Shown piece by piece: positions 12,461 to 22,682 of a stretch of DNA of 64,000 nucleotides. The position numbers and the translations under genes are program-made. The notes below the pieces were generated by a model that did not search any database, was not told the DNA's origin, and was given only the letters and a program-made list of their open reading frames with translations. The first letter of the stretch is position 1. Each line of letters begins with the position of its first letter. Source of the DNA: Ctena decussata (taxonomy: Eukaryota > Mollusca > Bivalvia > Lucinida > Lucinidae); assembly GCA_963989385.1 (NCBI GenBank), contig OZ022502.1:46989454-47053453 (forward strand), given 5' to 3'.

Positions 12461-14076
12461 TAGCTCACCTGAGCCAGAGGCTCCGGGGGAGCTTATAGTA
12501 TGGTCAGGCTCCGTCGTCCGTCGTCGTCCGTCGTCCGTCCGTCCGTCGTCCGTCCGTCCGTCCGTCCGTCCACATGACCAACATGGCCGCCATGCCCATA
12601 TATGGTAAAAACCTAAAAAAATCTTCTTCTCCAGAACCAGTAGGTCGATGGCCTTGAAACTTGGTATGTAGCATCGGGTACGGGAGTACTACCAAGATTG
12701 TTCAAATTATGACCTTGGGTTGACCTTGACCTTTTTTACGGTAAGGTCAAATTTGCTTCCTTGTGCTTTTATATGGCAAAATGCTAGAACATAAGATATC
12801 TTGGAAACTGTTGAAGATTTTGGGATAAAAATTGGTATCTACAGTCATCTTAATGAGTACATGAAGATTTATGAGTACAAGAGGTCAAGTCATTCTTTGA
12901 CCTTTGACCCAGAACTCTCATATTTTGACAATTCCAAACAATCTCCTCAAAAGCCCCTTGGCCAATTGAAACCAAATTTCATATAGAGCCTCCAGGAGTT
13001 GAGGGAACAAAAACTTATTCATACGGTCCAGGTCACATGACCAACATGGCCGCCACGCCCATATATGGTAAAAACCTTTAAAAATCTTCTTCTCAAGAAC
13101 CAATTGACCGATGGCCTTGAAACTTGGTATGTAGCTTTGGGTACTCGAGTACTGTCAATATTGTTCAAATTATGACCATGGGTTGACCTTGACCTTTTTT
13201 ACGGCAAGGTCAAATATGGGAAAATGCTAGAACATAAGATTTCATGGAAAGTTTTGAAGAGATATGCCTAAGAATTGGTATATACAGTTATCTTAATGAG
13301 TACATGAAGATTTGTGAGTACAAGAGGTAAAGGTCATTCTTTGACCTTTGACCCAGAACTCTCATATTTTGACAATATCAAACAATCCCCTAAAAAAACT
13401 GGGCCAGTTGTAACGAAATTTCATATAAAGCCTCCAGGGATTGAGGGAATGAAAATTTGTTCAAACAGTCCAGGTCACATGACCAACATGGCCGCCAGGA
13501 CCATATATGGTTAAAACCTTTAAAAATCTTCTTCTCCAGAACCAATTGACCGACGGCTTTGAAGCTTGGTATGTAGCATTGGGAATTCCAGTACTATCAA
13601 GATTGTTCAAAATAATGACCTTGGGTTAACCTTGACTATTTTTCTGCAAGGTCAAATGTGGGAAAATGCTAGAACATAAGATTTCATGGAAAGTTTTGAA
13701 GATATATGCCTAAAAATCGGTATATACAGTCATGTTAATGAGTACATGAAGATTCATGAGAACAAGAGGTCAAGGTCATTCTTTGACTTTTGACCCAGAA
13801 CTCTGTCATTTTGACAATATCAAACCATCTCCTCAAAAGCCCCTGGGCCAATTTTGAAACCAAATTTCATATAGAGCCTCCAGGGGTTAAGGGAATGAAA
13901 TTTTTTTCAAACGTCCAGGTCACATGACCAACATGTCCTCCATGCCCATATATGGTTAAAACCTTTAAAAATCTTTTTCACCAAAACCAATTGACTGATG
14001 GCCTTAGAGTAACTAACCCTAGAGTACTGAGGCTGAATGGACCCAGGTGAGCTAGAGGACCAATGGTCCTCTTGTT
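12461..14076. mobile_element. Element with four tandem units of about 450 bp
   Basis: The left edge is AGCTCACCTGAGCCAGAGG followed by a (CCGTCCGT)n tract; the right edge is ACCCAGGTGAGCTAGAGG, so the termini are inverted copies of each other. Between them a unit beginning CACATGACCAACATG occurs at 12571, 13034, 13476 and 13921 (spacing 463, 442 and 445), the last truncated. Units share CTTGAAACTTGGTATGTAGC and CATTCTTTGACCTTTGACCC. Units differ by substitutions and short indels. No protein frame persists between units. Confidence 0.8.
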
Positions 14077-14131
14077 TGTAAATGTTGCCGAAATCATTGG
14101 TAATACCAATGATTTCGGCAACATTTACAAA
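14075..14131. repeat. Perfect hairpin, 28-bp arms
   Basis: TTTGTAAATGTTGCCGAAAT and the following bases to 14102 are exactly repeated as reverse complement at 14104-14131, with one base between. It directly abuts the tandem-unit element. Confidence 0.95.
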
Positions 14132-14370
14132 AAAATGTTGAACATCCAAGCATTGTAAAGATAATAAAACCAACAAATTTGGCTCTGATTTTAACATTCG
14201 ACCTGTAAGCCATTTTTACATTAGTAAGCAAATAGATAAACTCAGAAACAAAAAACTGCTGGTTTCGATGGGATTTAGAATGCCCGAAAAAAATCCATCA
14301 ATTAATAGTCGGTCATCATTTTATATACATGGTTTGCAGTAAACTAAGCAAATATAAGCGAAAACCTATC

Positions 14371-14507
14371 TTCGCAAGCCAAGGGTACTTACATTAAATA
14401 ACCCACTTTGTTCCTTGCGTACCCTTGGCTGACGGCCTATTCGCGTAGATTTCCTGCGGCGCATTTTTTCGGTAGCAGCGAGTTGTTTCTTGATTCCCTT
14501 GATGCGT

Positions 14508-14540
<33 letters not shown>

Positions 14541-14960
14541 ACCAGTAGAAGATCCGTTGAAAACACAGTTTTCGCATAGCTTCGCATAACTGAGTTAAAA
14601 AAAACGCTGATGAACTGGTTAAATATTGACCGTCTACTTGTCCACTTTTTTATATATTTTTCTTTTCTTTTTTCTTTCCTTCTTCTTCAGCTTCTTCTTT
14701 CTTCTTCTTTTTTTTGCGGGGGGGGGGGGGGGATGAAGGGGTAATTTTCACGGTTAATGATAATTTTTTTCGACAAGGGCGCTTTTTATGCAAAAACTGT
14801 ATTGTTACGGATAATTAGATTGGATGCGATGGAAGTTGCTCCAGTCCACTGAAATGGCACAGTGAGAATTGAGTTCGATTTATGAATAGGCCATCGGCAA
14901 AGGGTACGTAGGGAACAAAGTGGACTCAGTTAGAGTCCTGTGCTTGTGAAGATGGCGAAA
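14371..14960. repeat. Dispersed repeat R4, copy 1, with poly-T and poly-G tracts
   Basis: Segments here (AGCCAAGG, TTTGTTCCTT, CTTCGCATAACTG, GACAAGGGCGC, GATTGGATGCGATG) recur in order at 31140-31700. This copy has T-runs (14509-14539) and a G-run (about 14717-14732) where the other copy carries a SINE. Confidence 0.7.
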
Positions 14961-15935
14961 AACCATGAGCAGACTTCGCTCAGTTTTGTCTATGTTTGCA
15001 TTTTGATCTTGGCTAACATTTTGCACAAACCGTAGTGGATGATTACACGTTCAGGAGAAACAAGTCTATTTGTTTCTGTTTGCATGCCTTCTGAATGGGG
15101 GTCAAATTTTGAAGAAACAAAATGTTCTGTTTAGAGCCTTTTCGGAAGAGCTTCTTCGTCCAATAAAGATAACAGGAGAAAATTTGCCAAAAACACCCTC
15201 GCATATAAAATACGATTTTTGTGTCATATGATAAATAGAATTTTGCATTCGTGCTCCTGTATTGTTGAATTTATTAAACTCGTTGGGGAAAACCGATAAG
15301 ATGCTCGGCATTGCCTCGCATTTCATCTTTTTCTCCAACTTGTTTGATAAATTCAATAATACACGAGCTCTCATGTAAGATCCTCTATTTAAACAAAAAA
15401 AGTTCAAACCTCAGCTAGAAACGCCCGGTATTAATTAATTGGGTCTGGGTCTGCTTAAATTATAATCATCATTTGAATTACTTATCATCGCCATCATCAG
15501 TAGCAGTAGTCGTAGGGCGTAGGGTATAAGTAGTGGTAGTTGTAGCAGTTGTTGTTGCTTTCGTTCATTTATAAATGTTTGAACTGCGCAAAGACCCGCT
15601 ATCCCGCCCTTTCATGTGCTTACTTGTACATATTTTCGTTCGAAATAATCTTTCGCCAGTTCTTTTTATGGAAGCTTTTATTTTCACATTTGTTTTCAAC
15701 ATTTGAATTGCGAGTCTTTTTCTTTCAAAATAATAATAATTGTAAATATATTAATTGAAATAAATAAAATCCGACCTGTCGAGTTATTCTTATTTATTTA
15801 TTTATTTTTTATTTATTTATTTTTATTTTTTATTTTTTTTTCTTACTTTTTTTGATCTCTGTCATGAATTATTGAACCCGGCGTTTTTTTCTTCTTCTTG
15901 TGTTAGCCCATCAAAGCAATAATATAAATTCTTAC
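14961..15935. other. Protease intron 1, 5' end
   Basis: No exon seen. A (TTTA)n-rich tract spans about 15787-15840 and a TAGTAG-type simple stretch lies near 15500-15560. Bases 15931-15935 are the intron donor on the minus strand. Confidence 0.5.
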
Positions 15936-15975
15936 CGTTCGCTGAAGCAAACAACAAAACTGCAAAGGCAAGCAT
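15936..15975 (-). CDS. Serine protease exon 1: signal peptide
   Basis: Read on the minus strand, ATG at 15975-15973 opens a 13-codon frame plus one base, ending at a G/GTAAGA donor. The peptide is MLAFAVLLFASAN, an uninterrupted hydrophobic run typical of a secretory signal peptide. The leftover G joins the CC at the start of the exon at 3706 to make an Ala codon, giving a cleavable A-N-A end, then LPSSR and the IING mature start. That is exactly the architecture of a trypsinogen. A TATA box lies about 59 bp upstream. The 12.2-kb intron is long, so an unseen exon between the two cannot be excluded, but none is needed for frame or length. Confidence 0.72.
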
Positions 15976-16033
15976 GGTTAGATCCTGTCTTGGGTACCAA
16001 AGAAGGAATGGTGTCCAAACCGAATCACCATGC

Positions 16034-16042
16034 ATTTATATA
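16034..16042 (-). promoter_or_regulatory. TATA box of the serine protease gene
   Basis: On the minus strand the sequence is TATATAAAT, about 59 bp upstream of the ATG at 15975. A start site some 30 bp downstream of the TATA would give a leader of about 30 nt. No other promoter element is claimed. Confidence 0.65.
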
Positions 16043-16279
16043 CAGTTTGGGGTCCTGGCTAGCAGGACTTACTTTGAGAAATTCAGCATCTGTGTTTCCA
16101 AATTCATAACACTCAACAGGCTCAAAGTTATTCTAAAGAAACATGAGTATTACGAAATGCAATTAATATAAAGTTAATTGCATTTCATGACACTCATGTT
16201 TTGGCATTAAGTGTTTTGAAGTTCTGCGTAATATGACAAAGCAAAAGTTGACATGTGAACTCACATATGGGGACAGTAA

Positions 16280-17040
16280 ATGCTGCGGTCCAGTCGAGAA
16301 TCCCCGCGGTGTCAGCATGATGTTCTCTGTTCGTTGTACAATTTATATGTAAATGGGATACTTTCAGGGGAAGCAACTCTGTCGATATCATTTCTGCCTC
16401 CCTTCTCACAGTGGGTCGCCTCTTATAGAAAATATTTTGCTCCTCTAGGAGCAAGGTTTTTTTTCCTTTATGAGTACACTCTTTCGAAAGAGTTTGTTCT
16501 TAGGGAAGCAATCAGGAAGTCACAAATGTCGTCTCCCTTTGACACTTGGCAGGAAAAAAAACATGGCGAGCTCCCACAGACTTTAAATGTAGCAATAATA
16601 GATTGAAGGTTAAAAATGACTGGATATATTTCGAAACAAAATATATCAAAAGATTTGTAAGACAGTGTAAAATAATAGGCTAGCACAACAATTTTTACTT
16701 TTTAGACTTTGAGAAAAACGAAAAAACCGCGTAACCTTTTGCTCATTTTCTCTATTTTCCCTAGTATACTATTAGGAATAAAAGGTTATTCGGGACTGAG
16801 GCGAAAGTTGCCCATGGTGGTTTTCATGTTTTACTGTATTCCGTATTAATCCTAATAAACGCCCCTGCTCTAATAAACGCCCCCTACTCTTTTCCGTGAA
16901 ATATGTTATATTTACTAGCATGAATTCATGTTTCCTTCTCTGGATGAGGTAGCTCTTTGAAACGGGGTCTACTCTGAAAGAAACGAATCTGCTCATAGAG
17001 GAGCAAATTCTTTCCTTTAATAGTTGATCTCTGCTAAGAA
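16280..17040. repeat. Dispersed repeat R5 and related fragments
   Basis: Segments such as TTTCTGCCTCCCTTCTC, GAGGAGCAAATTCTTTCCTT and GGAAGTCACAAA recur near 19372-19545, 24431-24600, 45700-45790, 55970-56120 and 63820-63905. The core is partly palindromic (AAGAATTTGCTC / GAGCAAATTCTT). The 108-codon frame at 16280-16606 is embedded in this repeat and is not treated as a gene. Confidence 0.6.
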
Positions 17041-17289
17041 GGAGTGCAAAAATAGTAGAGTTGCTTTCTCTGAATGTATTTCCATTCCCCTTAATACCAA
17101 TACTTTTTATTAGAGGTATTCAGGCAGAGGCTGATTTACTACAATTTAGACTCTAAATAACGTCCCACCCTTTTTCGCAAAATGCAACGCCCCCGTGTCG
17201 TTTAATTGGATTGATACAGTATATCAGTCAGATATGGACGGGACCATTTATTGCAAAGACAGTATATATTCCTCAAGCTCAATAGATGT

Positions 17290-17540
17290 AGCACGATGGT
17301 TGGATGGTTTGTTGCTTTGGGTTTAATGGTTCTTTGAAACAGTATTTCAGTCTGTATCGAGCCGTCTCCCAGAGAGAGGGAGAAAGACAGAAAAGAGATA
17401 TGAAAGAAAAGAGAAAACAACTCCACCCGCACCTACTGCAAGCACAGTAGGACCTTGTCCCACTATTATCCAAGTATGTAAGACGCCCAGGCACTGATCG
17501 AGCACCACCGCCCCACCACGACCACCCCTTTGTGATACGA
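17290..17540. repeat. Dispersed repeat R3, copy 1
   Basis: Contains GAGCCGTCTCCCAGAGAGAG, CACCTACTGCAAGCACAGTAGG and a C-rich end. The same order occurs at 20650-20840 and 27545-27785, and inverted at 25120-25250, 34770-35005 and 60130-60515. It has no coding frame. Confidence 0.75.
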
Positions 17541-18021
17541 GCAGGGAAGACTGTGATCAGACAGTAAGCATGCGCAGTCTGAGCTAGGTCATTGTTATTC
17601 GCACAGGTCATAAAGTATTATTAAGGTGATGCGCTAAAATATACAACCCGTATTTTTTCACAGCTGAACTCAATAGCTTAAGCCTCAATAGTCATGTTCG
17701 AATGACATTATTATAACCCAGCAAATGGTGGATTTCAGGCGTTGTAAATTTCGTGATATCATAATGATCCTACACATGCTCGATTTCAGGTATCGTAAAT
17801 TACTAAACTGCACGAATATTTTGAAGATAATGATCCTTCAGAGGGCCTAAGCTGTTCCACATTGGTGTTAACCTTACCATCAGGGAAATTTCCCACGTCT
17901 GGTTATTTATCCCATTGCATTGTGGGCATTTTTGTCGTCTGCTCAAATTGTCGTCTGCATCAAAAATCAAGAATATTTTGACAATATTGGTCTAACTAAC
18001 TCTTGTAGAAATGATGACTAG

Positions 18022-18093
18022 GCAGCAAACAGTTTGGATCTCAGATCAGGCCCCACGTTTGTGGGGCCATGATCTGGATCCAAACTGTTTGCC
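18022..18093. repeat. Palindromic core of MITE family M2 (GCAAACAGT ends)
   Basis: The stretch begins GGCAGCAAACAGTTTGGATC and ends GGATCCAAACTGTTTGCC with a GGCCCCAC/GTGGGGCC centre. It shares its ends with hairpins at 18472-18540, 21332-21403 and 52096-52165. Confidence 0.75.
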
Positions 18094-18305
18094 CAGATAC
18101 CCTTAAAGGGGTATCCCGAATGGAATGGGTTATTATTGATCCCCGTCACGCGAAACGGGACCGTAATGCATGCTTGAACATGGAAAACGGATCTGACTGT
18201 TCATACCTTTCCTCTGATCAGAGTCTTTCCAATTCGCGTCATGCAGAATCTTCAAGAGGAGCATGTACGGTCAGTCTTAGTGGGTATGCATATGGTGTTC
18301 CGTGA
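18094..18305 (+). other. Unrecognised exon-like open frame
   Basis: After a CCCAG at 18091-18095 an open frame runs to a TGA at 18303-18305. It encodes about 69 residues rich in Ser, Asp and Arg (for example SDCSYLSSDQSLSNS) with even codon use. It looks more protein-like than the surrounding shadows and could be a terminal exon. The candidate acceptor falls at the edge of a palindromic element and no neighbouring exon was found. No function is proposed. Confidence 0.25.
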
Positions 18306-18399
18306 CAGTCAAAAAAACCGATACGGGTCGACCCGTAAGAAAGACTACCTTTTTACGTGATCCAGATCATTTACTATTATTATCTCTTTAAAATGACAC

Positions 18400-18595
18400 A
18401 ATTTACGTCTGCAAAAAATAAAAAAAAATGCCTTGTCCAAGACATTTCATATTTAGAATGCAAAGACTAGAGGGCAAACAGTGTAGATCTAGATGATGCG
18501 GCTCATTTTGAGCCGCCTCATCAGGATGTACGCTGTCTGCAAATTTTGTTTATTTCGTCACTAGGGCTTTAAGAGTTAAGTTGCAGTATAGTAGT
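18400..18595. mobile_element. MITE family M2, full-length relic
   Basis: The core hairpin (18472-18540) has GATGATGCGGCTCA against GAGCCGCCTCATCA, with GCAAACAGTGTAGATC-like ends. Flanks resemble the better copy at 52058-52266, including CTTGTCCAAGACATTT and TTTACGTCTGCA. Confidence 0.7.
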
Positions 18596-19371
18596 AACCA
18601 GTTAGCATCTTCCATAATATTTTTGTCACAGAAAATGAAGAACCGTGACCTCAGACAAACATAAAAGTTCAATTAAAAGTTTCTGTCGTTTTTTATTCAT
18701 TAATTTATCTGTTTAACTTTTTTATTATTATTATTTCTTCTGTAAAAGGGCTTAAATTCTAAACATTTTCCGTTGTCTCAAATCATTACTTTATTTGTAG
18801 CTTTATTTTTAGTATTTTTTTTCTTTTTCTTTTTGTCTTATTTATTTATTTATTTTTATATTTTCATCTATTCTTTTTCTTACTTCTATTTTATTTAATT
18901 ATTTCTTTTAGGGTTTTTTCTTTAACTTTTTTTCAGTAAAATAGCTTAGATTTTTATACATTGACAGCTGTACGAGCCTACATGGACAAGTACCAAGGTT
19001 ATAAAACTTTCCTCATACTAAAAACAGCTGAACATGAAATTTTATTTGCTAATAAATAGCAAATTACTGATAAGTACAGTTGTTTTCTTGCTCAATTTAG
19101 CTGAGTATGATACTTTTTCTGCTTATGAATATAAAAATGCCAACTTCATTTTCATCAGCAGAGAAGATTTTATGCTCAGCTGAGTTGGCACCAAAAAAGG
19201 TTTTATAATCTCGGGGACTGGTCTCATTCAGGCAAGGTTGTAATAGTTCGATATAACTGCGCATTGGCGGCAGTCTTTGGCTTAAACATGCGTAGTTCTG
19301 AGCGAGCTATGGCAGGTTATTTAAGGGATGTTTTAAAGTGAGTGATACGTTTTGAGGGGAAACAACTTTGT

Positions 19372-19550
19372 CAGTTTAATATTTGCCTCCCGTATCAATG
19401 GGGGTCAACTACTTAAATAAGGAATTGCTGCTCCAGGAACAAGAATTCGTGCTTCTTAAATAAGACGTCTTTTAGGTTTGGCGTCTATGGTCAGTGAAGC
19501 GAAAAGGAAGTTACAAAAATTGTCTCCCTTTCAAAAATGGCGGGCAAATA
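19372..19550. repeat. R5 copy
   Basis: It shares TTGCCTCCCG, a GGGGTCAACT segment and GGAAGTTACAAAAATTGTCTCC with the other R5 copies. Confidence 0.6.
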
Positions 19551-19689
19551 TGAAACTGTACCAATTGGCTATTTTAAGTTGTATAGTGGTAGCACATTCA
19601 ATTGGGTTGTTTGACTGGTTTGGTTAATACGAGTATGTATACCAGAGAATTAAATTCTCTTACAATGAATTATAGTTTTGAGAAAATTA

Positions 19690-19900
19690 CACTTTTCCAT
19701 TGTATGATTTTCCAGGTAGCATCTCACTTACAATTCGAGAGGAGCAGAGAATTAATTTATTTGAAAAAATAATTATGCTTGTATAAAGATATCACAATTT
19801 TCCATTGTATGAATTTTAGGTAGCATCTCACTTATAATTGGAGAGAAGCGTGGAATATACCGTATGCCATGCTCCTCTCGAATTATATTTGAGATGACGT
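19690..19900. repeat. Two-copy direct repeat
   Basis: TTTTCCATTGTATGA followed by AGGTAGCATCTCACTTA and GGAGAG occurs twice, about 105 bp apart. The following 19900-20100 stretch has TGACGTC-type motifs and a GCATGGCAAACAGTGTATGCCATGCTCC palindrome split over its length. Confidence 0.65.
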
Positions 19901-20172
19901 CATAGATCTGTTACGGTAGGAACTATAGAACTAACAACTGTTGTGCTTAGTACCTTCACAGAATGACGTCTCCATGACGTCACTTTGACGCCAATATGAA
20001 CTCTTGCTAGTTGCTATGGTAATAGACGTATGACACCATTGGTTCCGGAGCATGGCAAACAGTGTATGCCATGCTCCACTATTTTTTTCAATGACATTAC
20101 AAACTTAAATTCTTTCATCAGAAACTTCAGATTTTCTCAAGCAAACAATTATTCTCAAGTCATTTAAATTTT

Positions 20173-20408
20173 GAGCTGCGACGCGAGAAAACCAACAAAG
20201 TGGTTGTGCGCCTAGCGCAAACTCGGATCAGCCTGTGCATCCGCCCAGTCTGATCAGAGTCTTCGCTGTCCGCAGGGATGTAGCTTAGACCCTTAGCTAC
20301 CCTTTAAGCGCTTAGCGAAGAGTCTGATCAGACTGGGCGGATGCCCAAGCTGATCTGAGTCTGCGCTGTGCACACAACCACTTTGTTGGTTTTCTCGTTT
20401 CGCGGCTC
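20173..20408. mobile_element. Palindromic MITE family A, copy 1
   Basis: Family A elements read GAGCCGCGACACGAGAAAAC inward from both ends and form one near-perfect hairpin. Ordered blocks are AGACTCAGATCAGCCTGGGC, CAGTCTGATCAGAGTCTTCG and a central GTAGCTTAGACCCTTAGCTA. This copy is 236 bp and slightly diverged at both ends. Confidence 0.9.
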
Positions 20409-20649
20409 TAATACTGTGCAGTATATGGGTTTGTTTGAAAGGGTGATAGAAAATTATGTTCGACAAATTCATAAGTAGTATCGAAAACGAAGGGTTCCTA
20501 GTGCTCAATGTGAAAGGCCTTTGAGACATGCCTCAAATACTGCACGAGAGAGAAGAGAAACAAGGGTACAGAAAACTAAGGCAGCCTCCACGCCGCTAAT
20601 GCTTTAAGCTCAATAGGACCATGTGAGTCAAGCTAATTTGATTTGTTTT

Positions 20650-20840
20650 TGTGGTTTTAACGTTTTTAAGACAGTAGTTCAGTCTTTATCGAGCCGTCTC
20701 CCAGAGAGAGGGAGAACGAAAAGAAAAATGACTGGGGAGAGAAATCTTGTGCAAACTGGCACCTACTGCAAGCACAGTAGGCCCTTGTCCTACATTTAAC
20801 CAAATCAGAAAGTTACTGCCCATCCACAACCACCCAAAGC
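20650..20840. repeat. Dispersed repeat R3, copy 2
   Basis: Shares GAGCCGTCTCCCAGAGAGAG and CACCTACTGCAAGCACAGTA with the copy at 17290. Confidence 0.75.
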
Positions 20841-21018
20841 TGATATAGTACGTAAATTCAGTCATATCATCACCATATCGGCATCGTCAAATAGGAAAAA
20901 AAAAACTGAATAAAATACACGATTTGTATCTTTTTTTCTGTATTCTAAAGGTGGGTAAACTTTTCACGGCAACACCAACCACCGAGTAAACAACCCATAA
21001 GCATATGTTGCAAGACAA

Positions 21019-21212
21019 GAGCCCCGGTAGCTCAGGGAGTTAAGCGCTGACCTACTGATCTAATGGACTCGGGTTCGAGCTCCGCTTGAGACTAGAATCT
21101 TTCCTATCGTAAACTGGGTTCCATTGCGCACAGCCTTTCATTATCACCATCCCGTCGTCCTGATATGACTGCAGTACTGTTGAAAAGGACGCAAAATTAC
21201 AAGTCACCCTCC
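21019..21212 (+). mobile_element. tRNA-derived SINE, family S2, copy 1
   Basis: The head GAGCCCCGGTAGCTCAGGGA contains an A box and is followed by a B box GGTTCGAGCTC near 21070. The body has CACAGCCTTTCATTATCACC and CTGATATGACTGCAGTACTG, and the tail ends AAATTACAAGTCACC. The same body and head occur at 35168, 53625, 54000 and 63475. Confidence 0.85.
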
Positions 21213-21281
21213 CATGTTGTGTGACATAATTGCTGCATGCAAAATTTTTCGCCGTCTAAGCAAAACCTACCAGCGAAAATA

Positions 21282-21493
21282 GGGGAGAGTCGGGTAACTT
21301 CGGACAGGCGGGTAAATTCGGACATATAATTGCAAACAGTAAAAATCCAGATGAGACGGCTGATTATGAGCCGTCTCATCAGGATTTTCTCTGTTTGGCC
21401 AGTGAATTTTTGTTTTAGTTCCAAACAGCTGGCATATAAAGAAACTGTCACTGTCCGAATTAAACCGTTGTCCGAAGTTACCCGACTCTCCCC
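21282..21493. mobile_element. MITE with TA duplication, containing a second MITE core
   Basis: Termini are GGGGAGAGTCGGGTAACTTC and its exact reverse complement, flanked on both sides by TA (21280-21281 and 21494-21495). The centre at about 21332-21403 is an M2-type hairpin (GATGAGACGGCT / GAGCCGTCTCATC), which looks like an insertion into the first element or a composite. TIR and TA duplication suggest the Tc1/mariner group, by inference. Confidence 0.85.
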
Positions 21494-21495
21494 TA

Positions 21496-22682
21496 GTTGC
21501 ATGGCTTATACCCGCCATAACTGGTTTATCAGATAATATGTTATGACACTATACCACACAATGGCGTCTTGATAAACAACGGAACCAGCGCCTGTCATGC
21601 AATAAAAATTCAAAGTATTCAGACATACAGTGCAGATCCGAATCAGGGTCTACACGGTCAGCCATCAAGTCTTCGGGTCGGAAATCTTTTCAACCGTAAA
21701 CGGGCTCTCACTATTCAGAATTTATTTATGGTCACTGCAGATGGTGGTGTGCCGTGTGGCGGCCGTAAAACGTCCCCCCGTACGCCATTGTGCAGATTAT
21801 ATTTTCTGGTCATTTGGGTACATTGAGTTCATTCAGAGACTCAGAGTCATATTAGAAATAGACCACTGCTAAAGCCGGTGCTAGTGGGGCTACCAGTGTT
21901 GCACATTCTATTTCTAGTCATGAACAGACTCGATTAAACCGAGTCTGCCATTGTCCTTCGTACTATTCAGAACTTATTCCACCAATTAGCTATTAGTCAC
22001 GTCGAAAGCCGTCGTTGTGTACATTGTGTTTATACCAAATATTAAAAGTAGTTCATAGGTCTAATTTTCTCAACACTTGAATGAGAAATTCGAGGTTGGT
22101 TTGTATCATTAAAGCAGGCCAATCACGGTTATTTACAATGAAGTCTTGCAGTAATGTCCTACGATAAAGGTATAATTCATAACTGAGCAATTGGGACTTA
22201 AAGTATTGGAAAAGTTTTATCTATGCTGAAATAATTCTGTTCCTCTACTAGTATCGACATATCTCTATTGTACCCTGGAGAATGAACCGCTTCTAAAATG
22301 AGGACTACCCTTTACAGAAAGAATTTGTTCCAAGGATAGCGAACACTTTCCTAGCTCTATCAGCATGAAATATTTTATCGCGAGGTATCGCTGCAAACTT
22401 CTCACTACAGTCTCGCCATTGATTATTATCGTGATTGGCCGGCTTTGAAAAATAAAAACGTCCTTGAGTTTACCATACAAAAAATTGAAAAAATAACTAC
22501 ATGTAGGTCATATAACCTACTTTCGATTTCACAGGCTTTCATGGTAAAAACACAAGGTACAAGAGATAAAATTACAAGATACAGCCGTACAGCCTTTATT
22601 GATAAAAATACAATGTACAAAAATGTTAAGCAAGGATCCCATTGATTGTGCCGCGGTTGCATTATTTCATTGCTTAAGCCCC
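21496..22682. other. Intergenic stretch without a supported gene
   Basis: An S2-related fragment with TTTTCAACCGTAAACGGGCTC lies at about 21660-21700. The rest is unique-looking and AT-rich, and short frames have no domain. Confidence 0.45.

Noticed and set aside
16280..16606. 108-codon plus-strand frame
   Set aside because: It lies in dispersed repeat R5, which recurs several times without keeping the frame.
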